DNA from: Candidatus Aegiribacteria sp.
Lineage (GTDB): Bacteria; Fermentibacterota; Fermentibacteria; Fermentibacterales; JCC-6
Length of the DNA: 5,230 nucleotides
Assembly: GCA_030642525.1 (NCBI GenBank)
Contig: DAOWNO010000172.1
Span: 1-5,230 of the forward strand
Direction: 5' to 3'
Each line of letters begins with the position of its first letter. The stretch's first letter is position 1. Of this stretch, positions 1-4,683 are shown piece by piece. The notes under the pieces are model-generated. The model was not told where the DNA came from and ran no database searches. It saw only the letters and a program-made list of their open reading frames with translations. Position numbers and translations under genes: made by a program.

Positions 1-398
1 GCTGTCCATGGCACAATCAGAGCAAGATACGTATTGATCCATCCCAGTTTGGATAGAATTACATAAGAAGGAGCAAGGTACACTGGCTGGGGAACCATCA
101 TCGTCGAAAGAAACAAAAGAAAAAGCATATCCCTTCCTCTGTATTTCATAGTTGCGAAGGAATAGGCTGCAAGACAGGATGTAACCAGGACTCCACCTAC
201 AGTAAGGACTGTAACAATAAGGGTATTAAGGAAATATCTGCCGAACGGGACCTTTGTCCATGCTTCCACGTAATTACCGAAACCACCCTGCTGAAGAGAT
301 GTGTTTACCATCCACAGGAAAGGCAGAAGCATTACGATTCCGCCCAGAATAAGGAAGAAGTGCTTGGTGGTGTTGAGTGCCAGGATTCGAGCTGTCAT
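1..398 (-). CDS. Carbohydrate ABC transporter inner-membrane permease, MalG/UgpE-like, partial (C-terminus beyond window)
   Basis: The 132 visible residues match the N-terminal part of the MalG/UgpE class of binding-protein-dependent sugar permeases. They show a first membrane span at about residues 13-32 ending in the family signature LPFLWMVNTS, the NYVEAWTKVPFGRYFLNTL segment (42-60), a second span at about 58-82, a third at about 91-110 and the M-V-P turn at 101-103. The EAA loop that contacts the ATPase should lie beyond the left edge. The ATG start overlaps the stop codon of the preceding permease by 4 bp (ATGA), so translation is probably coupled. An oddity is the loop between span 1 and NYVEAW: only about seven residues (LQQGGFG) are present where family members usually have about 25, including a 'K-P-x-x-E' stretch. 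The family is clear; the substrate is not, because no binding protein or ATPase is in view. Confidence 0.9.
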   Translation of the reverse strand, partial: MTARILALNTTKHFFLILGGIVMLLPFLWMVNTSLQQGGFGNYVEAWTKVPFGRYFLNTLIVTVLTVGGVLVTSCLAAYSFATMKYRGRDMLFLLFLSTMMVPQPVYLAPSYVILSKLGWINTYLALIVPWT

Positions 399-1342
399 GA
401 TCCGTAATGCACTTTTCTACCCGCTATCTTTCGCTGCATGATGGTGAGTAACAGAAGAACCAGGAACAGGAAAACAGATATAGCGCTGGCATAACCTATA
501 TCGAATCGATCAAACGCTTTCTGGAACAGATAAAAAACCAGTACGTTTGTGGTTCCGAGAGGTCCTCCTCCCGGAGGAGGAGTCATGACATAGACAAGAG
601 CGAATGTCTTGAATGAAATAATAGTGCTCATTATCAGAACGTAATAGGTGGTTGGAGAAAGAAGAGGCCAGGTGATGCTCCTGAATGTTCCCCAGATGCC
701 GGCACCATCAAGTTTTGCTGCTTCGTAATAAGTGTTCGGTATGTTTTCCAGTCCTGCGAGAAAAAGGACGGTATTGTAACCGGTGCTTTTCCAGACGCTG
801 ACAATCATTAATGATACAAGAGCCAGACTTGGACCGGCAAGAATCCCTCTGGGGTGTATACCGAGTGGCGACAGAAGCATCTCGAAAACTCCCCGTGGCT
901 CTCTGAGCCACATAAGAGGTTCTCCGCCGAAAAGCGTGATTATCTGGTTGATAGGGCCCGCTTCAGGGTTGTATAACCAAACCCAGACAACTGAGATCGC
1001 CACCGCAGAAGTAACAACAGGCAGGAAGTAGATGGTTCTGTAGAAGCTCTTTCCAGCAAGTTTTCCTCTTAGAAGAATTGCAAGTAAAAGAGGTATTATT
1101 ATACCTGCCGGAACAACTCCGATAACAAAATACAGAGTGTTTATTACGCTTTGCCAGAAACGGGCATCAGAAAGCATCCTCGCGTAATTGTCAAAACCTA
1201 TGAAACCATGAAAACCGCCGATATCATAATCTGTGAACGAAGCGGTGAAGGAACTCAGGATAGGAAGCGTTCTGAATACAAGTACTATTATAAGTGCAGG
1301 TAGAATATATACATATGGAGCAAGTCTTAATTTGAGTTTCAC
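395..1342 (-). CDS. Carbohydrate ABC transporter inner-membrane permease, MalF/UgpA-like
   Basis: This 315-residue integral membrane protein would form a heterodimeric importer channel with the permease encoded just downstream. About six membrane spans are visible (near 11-33, 66-91, 104-124, 172-194, 230-252 and 284-303). The EAA motif, which docks on the cytoplasmic ATPase, is at 207-226 (EAAKLDGAG, then WPLLSP). A C-terminal GGPLGTTN-to-GYASAISV segment is typical of UgpA-like proteins. The start is GTG at 1342, with a weak GGGA upstream; it lies 26 bp after the MBL gene with no terminator visible, which suggests co-transcription. An extra stretch of about 20 residues (roughly 147-169, rich in Pro, Gly and Leu) sits between the third and fourth spans where most relatives have a short WL-x-D-P link. 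This makes it slightly longer than the usual 290-300 residues. Substrate unknown; sugars, sugar phosphates or polyols are the usual cargo. Confidence 0.92.
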   Translation of the reverse strand: MKLKLRLAPYVYILPALIIVLVFRTLPILSSFTASFTDYDIGGFHGFIGFDNYARMLSDARFWQSVINTLYFVIGVVPAGIIIPLLLAILLRGKLAGKSFYRTIYFLPVVTSAVAISVVWVWLYNPEAGPINQIITLFGGEPLMWLREPRGVFEMLLSPLGIHPRGILAGPSLALVSLMIVSVWKSTGYNTVLFLAGLENIPNTYYEAAKLDGAGIWGTFRSITWPLLSPTTYYVLIMSTIISFKTFALVYVMTPPPGGGPLGTTNVLVFYLFQKAFDRFDIGYASAISVFLFLVLLLLTIMQRKIAGRKVHYGS

Positions 1343-1368
1343 TGCATTCCCATGGTTGAGCTTAAGTT

Positions 1369-2433
1369 CTATAAAGATGAAACGCTGATTTTTTCTCCAT
1401 CAGTTCGCACAACAATAGTCCCGAGCCTGTCTGTTCGCAAGATTTCAGATCCGAGTTCCATGTAAATTTCGATAACATGAGGATGAGGATGACCGAAGCT
1501 GTTGTTTCTGCCTGCCGAGAAAATGGCGAACTGTGGACTCAGTCTTCTGAGGTATGGAGGAAAAACAGAGGTTATGCTGCCATGGTGGGGAACTTTCAGT
1601 ACCGTTACCGGTTCCGCGTCCGGAGTCAGTATCCGCTCAGCGTTCTCCTCTATATCTCCGGTAAGAATAGTTGAGAAATTGCCGCATGTAATTTTGAGCA
1701 GTGCGGAACTCTCATTTATATTCAAGTCCACTCCTTCCATTCCCGCAGAGACCACACATGCTGTAACATGCGGTGACAGCTGGAACTCACTGCCTTCTTC
1801 AAGAAGCATATAATCACAATCTGCATCCATCACAGCATTCAGGAAATCCTCGTAAATAAAGGAGGAAAAGGGTATGCCGGGATCCAGAACTTTCAGCACG
1901 GTGAAATTCCTAATGACTGATGCAAGCCCTCCAACGTGATCCGAATGCGGATGAGAAAAAGCGACAACATCCAGTGTATCCACGCCCAGTTCATGAAGCC
2001 TGAAAACAACAGCCGGTTCAAGAGGACCGCCGGTGTCCGGCCCTCCGTCAAAAAGCCAGGTTTCACCGGAAGCTGCTTCTATAAGAATGGCATCCCCCTG
2101 GCCTACATCCAGGAAATAAACGTCAAGCAGGGGCACAAGTGAATCCACGGACTCAAGCCAGTGCAGAGTGTCCGTTACGATTGAAGAAATGCTGTCGATA
2201 AAAATATATTCTTCGATACGGGAAATCGTCCCTGGACCTATTCCGTTGATGTACCCAAGGTCGGAGAGTCGCAGAAAAGGGCCGAACTTTTCCCGATACT
2301 CCACAATGGCTTCTGCCTTGACCGGACCAATCCCGGGGAGTGTCCGCAGAGCTTCTTCACCGGCTGAATTGATATCCACCAAGTCTGTTGAGAGTAGTGA
2401 AAACGTTAATAATAATGCTATCAGCCAGTTCAT
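1369..2433 (-). CDS. Exported protein with N-terminal ComEA-type HhH domain fused to ComEC-type metallo-beta-lactamase domain
   Basis: The 354-residue product starts with a hydrophobic leader (about 1-16, no basic residue, so an atypical signal peptide). A ComEA-like helix-hairpin-helix follows (about 18-77: VDINSA, TLPGIGPVKAEAI, then GIGPGTISRI), a fold that usually binds DNA without sequence specificity. From about 103 comes an MBL domain with the full set of ComEC C-terminal motifs: FLDVGQGDA (107-115), LFDGG, the metal-binding H161-x-H163-x-D165-H166, LTGDIE with D260, KVPHHGS with H283/H284, GRNNSFGHPHP near 309-318 and TDRLGTI near 334-340. ComEC membrane segments are absent. Known relatives are nuclease-like phosphodiesterases, so an exported DNA- or nucleotide-cleaving enzyme is the best inference. 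The start ATG is the first one after an in-frame stop at 2491-2493; a GGAG lies 12 nt upstream. It is the first gene of the apparent operon with the two sugar-type permeases, an unexplained pairing. Confidence 0.85.
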   Translation of the reverse strand: MNWLIALLLTFSLLSTDLVDINSAGEEALRTLPGIGPVKAEAIVEYREKFGPFLRLSDLGYINGIGPGTISRIEEYIFIDSISSIVTDTLHWLESVDSLVPLLDVYFLDVGQGDAILIEAASGETWLFDGGPDTGGPLEPAVVFRLHELGVDTLDVVAFSHPHSDHVGGLASVIRNFTVLKVLDPGIPFSSFIYEDFLNAVMDADCDYMLLEEGSEFQLSPHVTACVVSAGMEGVDLNINESSALLKITCGNFSTILTGDIEENAERILTPDAEPVTVLKVPHHGSITSVFPPYLRRLSPQFAIFSAGRNNSFGHPHPHVIEIYMELGSEILRTDRLGTIVVRTDGEKISVSSL

Positions 2434-2436
2434 TAC

Positions 2437-2465
2437 TTGACATCGCTCCGTTCCGAGTTCAGCAT
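2437..2465 (+). promoter_or_regulatory. Possible sigma-70-type promoter for the beta-flower repeat gene
   Basis: A perfect TTGACA (2437-2442) is followed after 17 bp by CAGCAT (2460-2465), which matches the -10 consensus at three of six positions, including A2 and T6. Transcription would start near 2472 and leave room for the ribosome binding site at 2482-2490. It overlaps the start region of the divergent HhH-MBL gene. The weak -10 keeps this tentative, and no convincing promoter was found for the opposite direction. Confidence 0.35.
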
Positions 2466-2481
2466 ACCCATACAGTACAGA

Positions 2482-2490
2482 AGGGAGGGG
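2482..2490 (+). promoter_or_regulatory. Ribosome binding site deciding the start at 2494
   Basis: The purine run AGGGAGGGG ends 3 nt before the ATG at 2494, with its AGGGAGG core about 5 nt away. This ATG opens directly into a signal peptide, whereas the in-frame ATG at 2437 has no such site and would add 19 polar residues in front of the leader. Confidence 0.75.
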
Positions 2491-2493
2491 TTA

Positions 2494-2931
2494 ATGAGGA
2501 TCTTACTTTTAACAGCGGTTATGGTACTTCTTACAATAACAATTGTATCAGCTGGAGACATCCGCCTTGAAAACAGCAGTTTCAATACACTTGGCTATAT
2601 AAGAGATAATGGTAGAATCGAAAATGCTTCTTTCGAAACCCTTGGATATATAAGAGATGATGGAAGAATAGAGGACGACTCATTCCATACACTTGGGTAC
2701 ATTGACGAAGATGGAAAAATAGAAGACAGCTCACTCAACGAGCTGTTCACCATCACACGGAATGGCAGAATCACGGATTCGAGATTTATGATGATCGCTG
2801 AAATCCAGAATGATGGAACTGTTGAAGATGACTGTTTTCGCGTTATTCTCTATGCAGACGGAAGTCACGAGAACATGACGAGAAGAATCGCAGTCTTCCT
2901 TGTCTTCTTCAGCGATCTCCTCGAAGACTGA
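2494..2931 (+). CDS. Small secreted protein of 17-residue beta-flower-like repeats
   Basis: The product has 145 residues. Residues 1-20 form a Sec signal peptide (hydrophobic stretch, V-S-A before the likely cut at 20/21). The mature part is built from a 17-residue unit with the consensus IEDxSFxTLGYIxDDGR. The register is exact: Gly at 40, 57, 74, 91 and 108, Phe or Leu at 30, 47, 64, 81, 98 and 115, and Ile at 36, 53, 70, 87 and 104. That makes five full units and a worn sixth (about 110-123), then a short tail ending in LLED. The pattern of alternating short beta strands and D-G turns resembles the four- or five-fold beta-flower families known as small exported proteins of unknown role; this is recognition by pattern, not by search. 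It is acidic and has one cysteine (C114). It is divergent from the HhH-MBL gene and ends 8 bp from the converging regulator gene. No enzymatic function is suggested. Confidence 0.82.
   Translation: MRILLLTAVMVLLTITIVSAGDIRLENSSFNTLGYIRDNGRIENASFETLGYIRDDGRIEDDSFHTLGYIDEDGKIEDSSLNELFTITRNGRITDSRFMMIAEIQNDGTVEDDCFRVILYADGSHENMTRRIAVFLVFFSDLLED
2566..2862 (+). repeat. Tandem 51-bp coding repeats within the beta-flower gene
   Basis: Five 51-bp units run from 2566 to 2820 (boundaries near 2617, 2668, 2719 and 2770), with a degenerate, shortened sixth to about 2862. The first two are the closest pair: by eye about 37 of 51 bases agree, including a shared TATATAAGAGAT block. Later units have drifted much more, so the 5' units look like the most recent duplication or the most constrained ones. 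Confidence 0.8.
2891..2930. terminator. Possible stem-loop at the convergent gene ends
   Basis: CAGTCTTC (2891-2898) and GAAGACTG (2923-2930) form a perfect 8-bp inverted repeat with a 24-nt loop, directly before the plus-strand stop codon and facing the minus-strand stop at 2940-2942. A GTCTTC at 2902-2907 could pair with the same 3' arm to give a shorter loop. There is no T-tract on either strand, so this is at best a weak or non-canonical terminator. Confidence 0.25.
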
Positions 2932-2939
2932 TATACAGA

Positions 2940-3752
2940 TTAATTCCATGCAGGCATTGAACACATGTATAGATCTGCACGTCTGCGTGCTTCGGATTCT
3001 GTAAGGTCCATCTGCCAGTGCATGAACCATTCTGTCATAATCAGAAGGACCTTGTCTCTGGGCAGAAGGCTACCATTTTCATCTGAGCAATAGCGGCAGT
3101 AAATATCAGATGGTCCCATATTATGTTCATCGTCCAGAGGTGCAAGGCAGGAATGGCAGAATTTTCCAGTCATTAACTGCTTGCCGTCCGCTCTGCCCTG
3201 AACTGATACCGATCTTCCGTGAACAGTGTCAGAATTAGTAAGCAATTCATCGGAAACAGCATTTCTCTCTTTCAGCTCAGGGATTATTACATCGAACATC
3301 CTTCTGCCCAGACTTTCAAAGAAAGATATTTCAGAACCCGGAAGAGATACGGAGAGTGAATCTGGATGCTCTGTACCTATGCAGTTACGTGTCAGGACAT
3401 CATGAGGAATGGAAACAGGTTCAGCTTTCCTGGAAATTACATCTTCAATGATTTTTGTTATCCGGTCCTCAGGATTAATTCCAACCATCTTCACCCACTC
3501 AAGCGGATCTCGGTCGAAATGCAGGGCGAGCATGGTAATCGTTTTTGTCCAGGAATGCATAATACGTCTGCTTACTGGATTCGAGAAATCCGGCACGTTT
3601 CCATCGACCAGTATTCTCTGTATTGTATGAGTTGATATTTTCAATATCTCCGCAAGTGTTTGACGTGAAACCGCCGCTTCATCCGCTTCTGCGATTGCTT
3701 TCCATATGTCTTTATAGCCTTCGGGAAGATTATTTGGTGGATATTTATGCAC
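2940..3752 (-). CDS. HTH-zinc ribbon transcriptional regulator (XRE-like HTH plus Zn_ribbon_2-like domain)
   Basis: With the GTG start at 3752 the product has 270 residues. An XRE-like helix-turn-helix lies at about 29-50 (SRQTLAEILKISTHTIQRIL), followed by the DGNVPDFSNP turn and helices to about 95 (LALHFDRDPLEWVKMVGI), as in phage-repressor-type HTH domains. Residues about 100-195 match nothing I recognise. The C-terminus is a putative zinc ribbon, FCHSCLAPL with C199 and C202, then YCRYC with C219 and C222, ending in an amphipathic helix and SMPAW, like the small zinc ribbon family Zn_ribbon_2. GTG 3752 is chosen because AAAGG lies 6 nt upstream and a good promoter starts transcription near 3787. 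A TTG at 3785 would be almost leaderless with no ribosome site. Divergent from the DNRLRE gene across a repeat-rich gap, it is probably a local, self-regulating repressor. The signal sensed is unknown; metal or redox through the cysteines is possible. Confidence 0.8.
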   Translation of the reverse strand: MHKYPPNNLPEGYKDIWKAIAEADEAAVSRQTLAEILKISTHTIQRILVDGNVPDFSNPVSRRIMHSWTKTITMLALHFDRDPLEWVKMVGINPEDRITKIIEDVISRKAEPVSIPHDVLTRNCIGTEHPDSLSVSLPGSEISFFESLGRRMFDVIIPELKERNAVSDELLTNSDTVHGRSVSVQGRADGKQLMTGKFCHSCLAPLDDEHNMGPSDIYCRYCSDENGSLLPRDKVLLIMTEWFMHWQMDLTESEARRRADLYMCSMPAWN

Positions 3753-3758
3753 GTTATT

Positions 3759-3763
3759 CCTTT
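3759..3763 (-). promoter_or_regulatory. Ribosome binding site deciding the GTG start at 3752
   Basis: On the minus strand AAAGG lies 6 nt before GTG. The DNRLRE gene uses a nearly identical AAAGGAAT (3960-3967), so both divergent genes carry the same type of ribosome site. Confidence 0.65.
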
Positions 3764-3793
3764 CAAAAAATATTTTCAGACTCAATAAATGTA

Positions 3794-3822
3794 ATAATAC
3801 AACTATTATGTATTGTTAGCAA
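3794..3822 (-). promoter_or_regulatory. Promoter of the HTH-zinc ribbon regulator gene
   Basis: On the minus strand TTGCTA (3822-3817) and TATTAT (3799-3794) are separated by exactly 17 bp and match the sigma-70 consensus at 4 and 5 of 6 positions. The predicted start near 3787 gives a leader of about 35 nt to the GTG at 3752. The -35 hexamer lies inside repeat copy 1 (3812-3822), so a protein bound there would block RNA polymerase. Confidence 0.6.
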
Positions 3823-3824
3823 TG
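3810..3824 (+). repeat. Operator-like repeat copy 1 (regulator side)
   Basis: GTATTGTTAGCAATG contains the 11-bp core ATTGTTAGCAA (3812-3822) shared by all three copies. The core is an imperfect palindrome with TTG and CAA ends. It overlaps the -35 box of the minus-strand regulator promoter, which suggests autoregulation. Confidence 0.6.
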
Positions 3825-3849
3825 AGAAGTTCACTCTTATTGGAAATAG

Positions 3850-3865
3850 CTGTATCTAACTACAG
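3850..3865. promoter_or_regulatory. CTGT-N8-ACAG palindrome in the divergent intergenic region
   Basis: CTGTATCTAACTACAG has the exact layout of the proteobacterial LexA (SOS) box and is followed by TA, as in that consensus. Its right end overlaps a second small inverted repeat, AGTAT-AGC-ATACT (3864-3876). It lies between the two promoters rather than on either. Whether the LexA encoded 800 bp away recognises this motif is doubtful, because its recognition helix differs from the proteobacterial one. It may instead be a site for another dimeric regulator, or chance. Confidence 0.35.
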
Positions 3866-3898
3866 TATAGCATACTACTAAAAATATAGAATTATCAC

Positions 3899-3927
3899 TT
3901 GACAATGCAAGGCTTAATATGCATTGT
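3899..3927 (+). promoter_or_regulatory. Promoter of the DNRLRE gene, overlapped by inverted repeat
   Basis: A perfect TTGACA (3899-3904) and a modest CATTGT (3922-3927; 3 of 6, with A2 and T6 kept) are 17 bp apart. This predicts a start near 3934 and a leader of about 40 nt. The promoter is framed by an exact inverted repeat, ACAATGCA (3902-3909) and TGCATTGT (3920-3927), with a 10-bp spacer. One arm overlaps the -35 and the other overlaps the -10, a layout suited to tight repression. Confidence 0.5.
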
Positions 3928-3955
3928 TAGCAACGCTAGGTATTGTTAGCAACGC
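3921..3955 (+). repeat. Operator-like direct repeats, copies 2 and 3 (DNRLRE side)
   Basis: ATTGTTAGCAACGC occurs identically at 3923-3936 and 3942-3955, an offset of 19 bp (a little under two helical turns). Copy 2 covers the likely -10 box and start site, and copy 3 lies in the first transcribed bases. Both share the 11-bp core with copy 1 at 3812-3822. The left arm of the adjacent inverted repeat (T-G-ACAATGCA, 3900-3909) is a fourth, partial copy in opposite orientation. Confidence 0.7.
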
Positions 3956-3974
3956 ATAGAAAGGAATACTGAAA

Positions 3975-4607
3975 ATGAAAACCGCACTTACACTTCTTAT
4001 CTTCTGTTCACTCTTGTTCTGCGCCGCAGCTGAAGTCATTGAAATCATACCTTCACAGGATGCCTACATCTGTACATGTAAACCTGATTCCACAAATCCG
4101 AATGGCGGCGAAAATTACCTTTATCATGGACAATGGGGATCCTGTTATAACCGAACTCTGATACAATGGGATCTTTCGGTTATACCGGCAGGAGCCACGA
4201 TAACTGATGCTGAGATGCAACTGTACTGTGAGGCTTTCTATGGAAGCCAATCCGGTGAGCCCGTATACAATCTGATAGAAGAGAGCTGGGATGAACAGAA
4301 TGTAACTTATAATAATCAACCGGATTATAGTTCTGTAATTGCGGCAATCGGGTACTGGCCGGATGCTGATGAATGGTATTCCCTTGATGTAACAGAATTT
4401 GTCCTTGCCTGGTTCAGCGGAAGCGAGGAGAATTACGGAATTTGCTGTCTTTCACAGAATACGACGGGAACATGTGATCCGGGATTCTGGTCGAGTAACT
4501 ATTCGAACGGTACTCTCCGTCCGAAGCTGGTCGTAACATATGAGGAGCAGGAGCTTTCAGGAACCACATGGGCTCTAATTAAAACCGGGCCTGACTGGTC
4601 TGAGTAG
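3975..4607 (+). CDS. Secreted DNRLRE/CBM96-like domain protein
   Basis: This 210-residue protein has a Sec signal peptide (1-19, cut after A-A-A; the cysteine at 16 does not form a proper lipobox). One DNRLRE-type beta-sandwich fills the rest, about 22-190. The family hallmarks appear in order: D29-A-Y with N-P-N-G-G (41-45) for the usual 'DAYV...N-x-G' start, RTLIQWDLSVIPAGATITDAEMQLY (60-84), SWDEQNVTYNNQP (104-116), WYSLDVTEFVLAW (134-146), NYGICCLS (153-160) and RPKLVVTYE (182-190). Such domains act outside the cell as carbohydrate-binding or adhesion modules, normally as parts of larger proteins; here one stands alone. Seven cysteines in the mature part (33, 35, 57, 85, 157, 158, 167) are unusual for the family and suggest disulphides or metal binding. 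The 18-residue tail (ELSGTTWALIKTG...) is of unknown use. The ATG has AAAGGA at 3960-3965, 9 nt upstream. Probably controlled by the divergent HTH regulator. Confidence 0.8.
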   Translation: MKTALTLLIFCSLLFCAAAEVIEIIPSQDAYICTCKPDSTNPNGGENYLYHGQWGSCYNRTLIQWDLSVIPAGATITDAEMQLYCEAFYGSQSGEPVYNLIEESWDEQNVTYNNQPDYSSVIAAIGYWPDADEWYSLDVTEFVLAWFSGSEENYGICCLSQNTTGTCDPGFWSSNYSNGTLRPKLVVTYEEQELSGTTWALIKTGPDWSE

Positions 4608-4626
4608 CCTCAGAATCTGCAAGTCA
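4592..4626 (+). terminator. Possible imperfect hairpin spanning the stop codon of the DNRLRE gene
   Basis: TCTGAG (4599-4604) and CTCAGA (4609-4614) form a 6-bp stem with a TAGC loop. TGACT (4592-4596) and AGTCA (4622-4626) can close an outer stem, leaving a mismatch and a 5-nt bulge. No U-tract follows, so intrinsic termination is uncertain; it could instead protect the mRNA 3' end. Confidence 0.3.
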
Positions 4627-4635
4627 ATTGCCACC

Positions 4636-4667
4636 TTGACAGAATGCCATGTAAACATATGTATAGG
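4636..4667 (+). promoter_or_regulatory. lexA promoter with overlapping palindrome (candidate LexA box)
   Basis: A perfect TTGACA lies at 4636-4641. The -10 is ambiguous: TATGTA (4658-4663, 16-bp spacer) or TATAGG (4662-4667, 20-bp spacer). In either case it overlaps TAAACATATGTATA (4652-4665), a 14-bp near-palindrome with a perfect ACATATGT centre and one mismatched pair. LexA usually represses its own gene from a palindrome in this position, so this is the best local candidate for its operator. Neither CTGT-N8-ACAG nor the Gram-positive GAAC-N4-GTTC type is present here. Confidence 0.45.
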
Positions 4668-4683
4668 GTAAAGGTGGTGGATA

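Noticed and set aside
1343..1368. ATG codons just upstream of the GTG start of the MalF-like permease
   Set aside because: They are in another frame, which ends at a TGA overlapping the GTG. The permease frame starts naturally at GTG with the MKLKLRLAPYVYILPA leader.
708..2142. Several moderately long open frames on the plus strand and on other frames within the permease and MBL genes
   Set aside because: They lie wholly inside well-supported genes, show no recognisable domains and have no convincing ribosome sites.
1369..2433. Calling this gene comEC or comEA
   Set aside because: It has the soluble domains of both but no ComEC membrane channel and a domain order found in neither, so the symbols would mislead.
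2437..2493. Upstream in-frame ATG at 2437 as start of the repeat-protein gene
   Set aside because: It would put 19 polar residues before a clear signal peptide, has no ribosome site and overlaps the TTGACA box. ATG 2494 has a strong AGGGAGGGG.
2566..2862. CRISPR-like array
   Set aside because: The 51-bp units are contiguous, degenerate, have no spacers and translate in one frame into protein repeats.
3753..3785. TTG at 3785 as start of the HTH-zinc ribbon gene
   Set aside because: It lies within about 2 nt of the predicted transcription start and has no ribosome site, while GTG 3752 has AAAGG at good distance.
3810..3955. Plasmid-type iterons or a replication origin
   Set aside because: There are only three copies with irregular spacing (111 and 19 bp), no replication gene nearby, and the copies coincide with promoter boxes.
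3812..3955. CIRCE heat-shock element (TTAGCACTC-N9-GAGTGCTAA)
   Set aside because: The repeats contain TTAGC but lack the rest of the arm and the 9-bp spaced inverted partner.
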